DNA from: UBA2020 sp964551435
GTDB taxonomy: Bacteria; Pseudomonadota; Alphaproteobacteria; Micavibrionales; UBA2020
Length of the DNA stretch: 64,000 nucleotides
Direction of reading: 5' to 3'
NCBI GenBank assembly: GCA_964551435.1
Contig: CAZKBS010000001.1
Span: 62,001-126,000 of the forward strand
Of the stretch, positions 61,830 to 64,000 are shown one piece after another. Numbering within the stretch: the stretch's first letter is position 1; the number at the start of each line of letters is the position of its first letter. A program made the position numbers and the translations under genes. The notes beneath the pieces were generated by a model, which had not been told where the DNA came from, did no database searches, and worked only from the letters and a program-made list of their open reading frames with translations.

Positions 61830-63002
61830 TTAATGCAGCGTGGGTGTCAGGCGGTCCGTGGCAGCCGCTGCATTCTGCGATTTTTTCAGCGCTGCGTATT
61901 TATCGAGCGCCGCCATCATCTGCTGCGGCACGGCGGCGCGGCCCGCCATGGGGGATACCAGTCCCGCGCTGTCGCCCTGCGCCTCAAGCGCGGCGGACAT
62001 GAAAGAAGATGCAATTTGCTCCGGCGAGGATGCCCTTCTGGCCGCCTCGGCCGGAGCATTTTGCGATTGAAGAACAGGGGTGGCCTTCGCCTGATGCGTG
62101 GCAGGATTTCTATCGCCCACATCTGGTGCCGTTGATCGCCCGGCACCCGACGTCTGGCCGGTGTGCGTCCGGTCAGCCGTTTGCGTGGGCGCGAGCATCC
62201 CTCTCTTCGCTTGGATAGCCGGCGACACGGAGGGTAGGGAGCCTCCGTCCGGCCCGATATTCCCGCCCGTCTGCGTGCGTAGGGTTGTAGGAGTGACAGA
62301 CGGTGGGAAGCTTTTGGAATCAAGCGCGGCCAGTTGCGCGGCGCGCGATTCACGAATTTGTTTTTCAATTTCGCCGCCGGATTTATGCGCGGCGGGGGTC
62401 ATGGCAGTATTGGCCTGCGCCAGCTGCGTCGATACGGTGGCGTTCTGCGCCGGGGCATTTTGCGCGGGGGTGTCGTTCCAAATAATATCGGCGGCGGCCA
62501 GCATGGTGGCAGGCGCTTCCTTGGCGGGTTTATGCGGCGAGGTCTTGTCATCGCCCGTGACCATCGCCAGCATCGTCTCGCCGATATCTTTGCCTGTCGC
62601 ATCTTCGACGGCGGCATTGGCAACGCCCGCGGCCAGACCGATAGGCCCGCCATAAAGCGCGCCGCCCGCAATACGTGCCACGGGGCTGATCTCGTCGCCC
62701 GTCATATGACGGTATATGGTGCTGATCACCGGAATATGCTGCAGCGGGTTGATGATATCGATGACCGTTTTGATAAAACCGATAAAGCCGCCGCCGTCGT
62801 TATCTCCGCTGGAGGCAACATCGGATGCGGCGGAAGATTGGCGCACCATCTGGCTGAAGCTCTCGCTTTTGGCCGCTGCGCCGGATATATTCGTTTTGGC
62901 CGCTGCGCCGGCCGTGCGCCCGTCACCGCGCAGCTCCGCACGAAAAGCGTTTTGATAGACGCCTTGCGTTTGTGCTGTTGTGCTGGTCTGCGGCGTGGCC
63001 AT
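61830..63002 (-). CDS. Sigma-54-dependent protein of flagellar regulon, function unknown
   Basis: A 390-residue Ala/Gln/Thr-rich protein. The one ordered-looking region is about 70-160: NPLQHIPVISTIYRHMTG, then GGALYGGPIGLAAG with glycine-rich, membrane-like character. The rest is low-complexity. The block recalls unnamed alphaproteobacterial proteins near hook genes. The ATG at 63002 is used; a longer frame has Cys-rich composition. Its promoter is a sigma-54 site 33 bp upstream, divergent from flgK. Confidence 0.7.
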   Translation of the reverse strand: MATPQTSTTAQTQGVYQNAFRAELRGDGRTAGAAAKTNISGAAAKSESFSQMVRQSSAASDVASSGDNDGGGFIGFIKTVIDIINPLQHIPVISTIYRHMTGDEISPVARIAGGALYGGPIGLAAGVANAAVEDATGKDIGETMLAMVTGDDKTSPHKPAKEAPATMLAAADIIWNDTPAQNAPAQNATVSTQLAQANTAMTPAAHKSGGEIEKQIRESRAAQLAALDSKSFPPSVTPTTLRTQTGGNIGPDGGSLPSVSPAIQAKRGMLAPTQTADRTHTGQTSGAGRSTAPDVGDRNPATHQAKATPVLQSQNAPAEAARRASSPEQIASSFMSAALEAQGDSAGLVSPMAGRAAVPQQMMAALDKYAALKKSQNAAAATDRLTPTLH

Positions 63003-63034
63003 ACGAATCCCTCTCCCTCTCGGAAAATCAGCCT

Positions 63035-63050
63035 TGCAAGCGTCATGCCA
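63035..63050 (-). promoter_or_regulatory. Sigma-54 promoter of the 61830-63002 gene
   Basis: On the minus strand TGGCATG-ACGC-TTGCA differs from the consensus TGGCACG-N4-TTGCA at one base. The leader would be only about 20 bases. Confidence 0.82.
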
Positions 63051-63077
63051 TTTTTGATCGGCCGCATCACATCGCTC

Positions 63078-63100
63078 TGCGCACATATATGAAGTGCGCA
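63078..63100. promoter_or_regulatory. Perfect inverted repeat between divergent sigma-54 promoters
   Basis: TGCGCAC-N9-GTGCGCA, a 7-bp perfect inverted repeat between the two -24 boxes. Candidate activator site; differs from the palindrome between flgF and fliL. Confidence 0.45.
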
Positions 63101-63150
63101 TGAAATGCACCGCCCCCGTCACCAGCGCTTATTATGGTGAATAATTGGGT

Positions 63151-63167
63151 TTGGCACGGGGCTTGCT
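63151..63167 (+). promoter_or_regulatory. Sigma-54 promoter of flgK
   Basis: TTGGCACGGGGCTTGCT is an exact match to YTGGCACG-N4-TTGCW, 85 bp upstream of the flgK ATG. Confidence 0.9.
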
Positions 63168-63183
63168 TATATATCAGCGGGAA

Positions 63184-63210
63184 GTCTTGTCCGCCTTGGG
63201 TGGGCAGGAT
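63184..63210 (+). promoter_or_regulatory. Hairpin in the flgK leader
   Basis: CTTGTCCGCC pairs with GGTGGGCAGG over ten pairs with three wobbles and a 3-base loop, extendable by two more pairs. It lies between the sigma-54 promoter and the flgK ribosome site. Role unknown. Confidence 0.35.
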
Positions 63211-63251
63211 CTAGGGAAAAAGACAAGATATTGTAAAACAAGGCAAAAACG

Positions 63252-64000
63252 ATGACGACTGTATCCTTAAATTCGGCCCTGAGTGGCCTGAAGGCAGCGC
63301 AGCAGGCGCTGAATACCGTCTCGACCAACATCGCCAACGCCAGTACCCCGGGCTACACCCGGAAAATTTTGCCGCAGCAGACCCTGATTGTCGGCGGCAC
63401 GGGCGCAGGCGTGACCACGGGCGCGCTGGTGCGCAACGTCGACAAGACCTTGATGAAAAGCCTGTTCGGGCAAGTCAGCGCGACACAATCGGCGCTGGTC
63501 AAAAGCACCTATCTTGGCCGTGTGCAGGATTTCCACGGCGCAACCGAAGCGGAAGCCGCCCTGTCGAACCGCATCGGCAAGCTGTCGGATGCCTTCTCCG
63601 CGCTTTCAAGCGCGCCGGAAAATACCATTTACCTAAACCAGACCGTACAGGCGGCACAAACTCTGGCGAAATCGTTCAATGATTATACGACGCTGATTAC
63701 CGACCTACGCCGCCAGACGGAATCGGAAATTTCCGCCTATGTGGGCGAAGTCAACAACAGCCTGAAGCAGATTGCCGAACTGAACGTGCAAATCGCGCAG
63801 CTGACCGCGGGCGGTCAAGCAAGCGCCGATCTGGAAGACCAGCGCGATACCGCCATCCGCAACGTATCGCAATATATCCAGATTTCGACCTTCACCGACC
63901 AGAACAACGTCGTCGTCGTATCGACCAAACAAGGTCAGGCGCTGGCGGATACCAAGGCACAGAAACTGGTTTTCAATGCATCGGAAACACTGTCGACGAC
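63252..64000 (+). CDS. flgK: Flagellar hook-associated protein FlgK, 3' end outside window
   Basis: The first 249 residues of HAP1, the hook-filament junction protein, which is exported through the flagellar channel. The N-terminal axial signature VSTNIANASTPGYTRKILPQ is visible, then coiled-coil D1 helices and the start of D2. The frame is open to the last base. The divergent uncharacterised gene shares the intergenic regulatory region. Confidence 0.95.
   Translation, partial: MTTVSLNSALSGLKAAQQALNTVSTNIANASTPGYTRKILPQQTLIVGGTGAGVTTGALVRNVDKTLMKSLFGQVSATQSALVKSTYLGRVQDFHGATEAEAALSNRIGKLSDAFSALSSAPENTIYLNQTVQAAQTLAKSFNDYTTLITDLRRQTESEISAYVGEVNNSLKQIAELNVQIAQLTAGGQASADLEDQRDTAIRNVSQYIQISTFTDQNNVVVVSTKQGQALADTKAQKLVFNASETLST

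Overview
The window reads as one chromosomal stretch of a motile, GC-rich alphaproteobacterium. Lineage markers are a GapR-type DUF2312 protein, a DUF2794 protein, a NadQ regulator beside nadABC, a MotE-like protein behind fliM, COX15-type heme A synthase, and strong sigma-54 (-24/-12) promoters in front of flagellar operons. Several ankyrin-repeat and Sel1-repeat proteins recall Rhodospirillales/Micavibrio-like bacteria, but the genus cannot be fixed from sequence alone. I see no rRNA, tRNA, CRISPR array, insertion sequence, integrase or prophage.

Layout. 1-4.5 kb: end of a membrane protein, a 2Fe-2S ferredoxin and pheS-pheT. 4.5-9.7 kb (minus strand): small anchored protein, two tandem acyl-CoA ligases, a possible Cys-His-Asp protein and a Nudix hydrolase. 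9.9-19.7 kb: two divergent flagellar operons, flgF-flgG-flgA-flgH on minus and fliL-fliM-(DUF6468-like)-motE-(1035-residue repeat protein) on plus, each with a sigma-54 promoter and a palindrome between them. 19.9-32 kb: helical-repeat protein, LapA-domain protein with ihfB, HExxH membrane protein, argE, a degenerate HD-like protein, M50 site-2-type protease, two small coiled-coil proteins, pyrE, a PilZ protein. 32-40.7 kb: rpmI-rplT, radA-cvpA-SDR-CDF transporter, and yfgM-bamB-der. 40.9-44.1 kb: four ankyrin-repeat genes. 44.2-50.1 kb: small genes, a Sel1 protein, icd, two hydrolases and a LapG-like protease. 50.1-52.5 kb: tauE/safE, ctaA and two tiny membrane proteins. 52.6-59.3 kb: nadA-nadB-nadC and nadQ, with a fifth ankyrin gene and a hypothetical gene between. 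59.3-64 kb: Sel1 protein, gapR, L,D-transpeptidase, then a second divergent sigma-54 pair serving an uncharacterised gene and flgK, which runs off the window.

How it fits together. The flagellar genes appear to be under sigma-54 and presumably an enhancer-binding protein, so the unnamed genes carried by the same promoters are likely flagellar too. The NAD genes form a self-contained circuit: NadQ is encoded nearby and the nadA promoter carries two tandem inverted repeats 22 bp apart. A very similar repeat lies in the promoter of an 82-residue orphan gene at 44.3 kb. The ankyrin proteins share a Pro/Arg-rich C-terminal tail, which is the most suggestive uncharacterised feature here.
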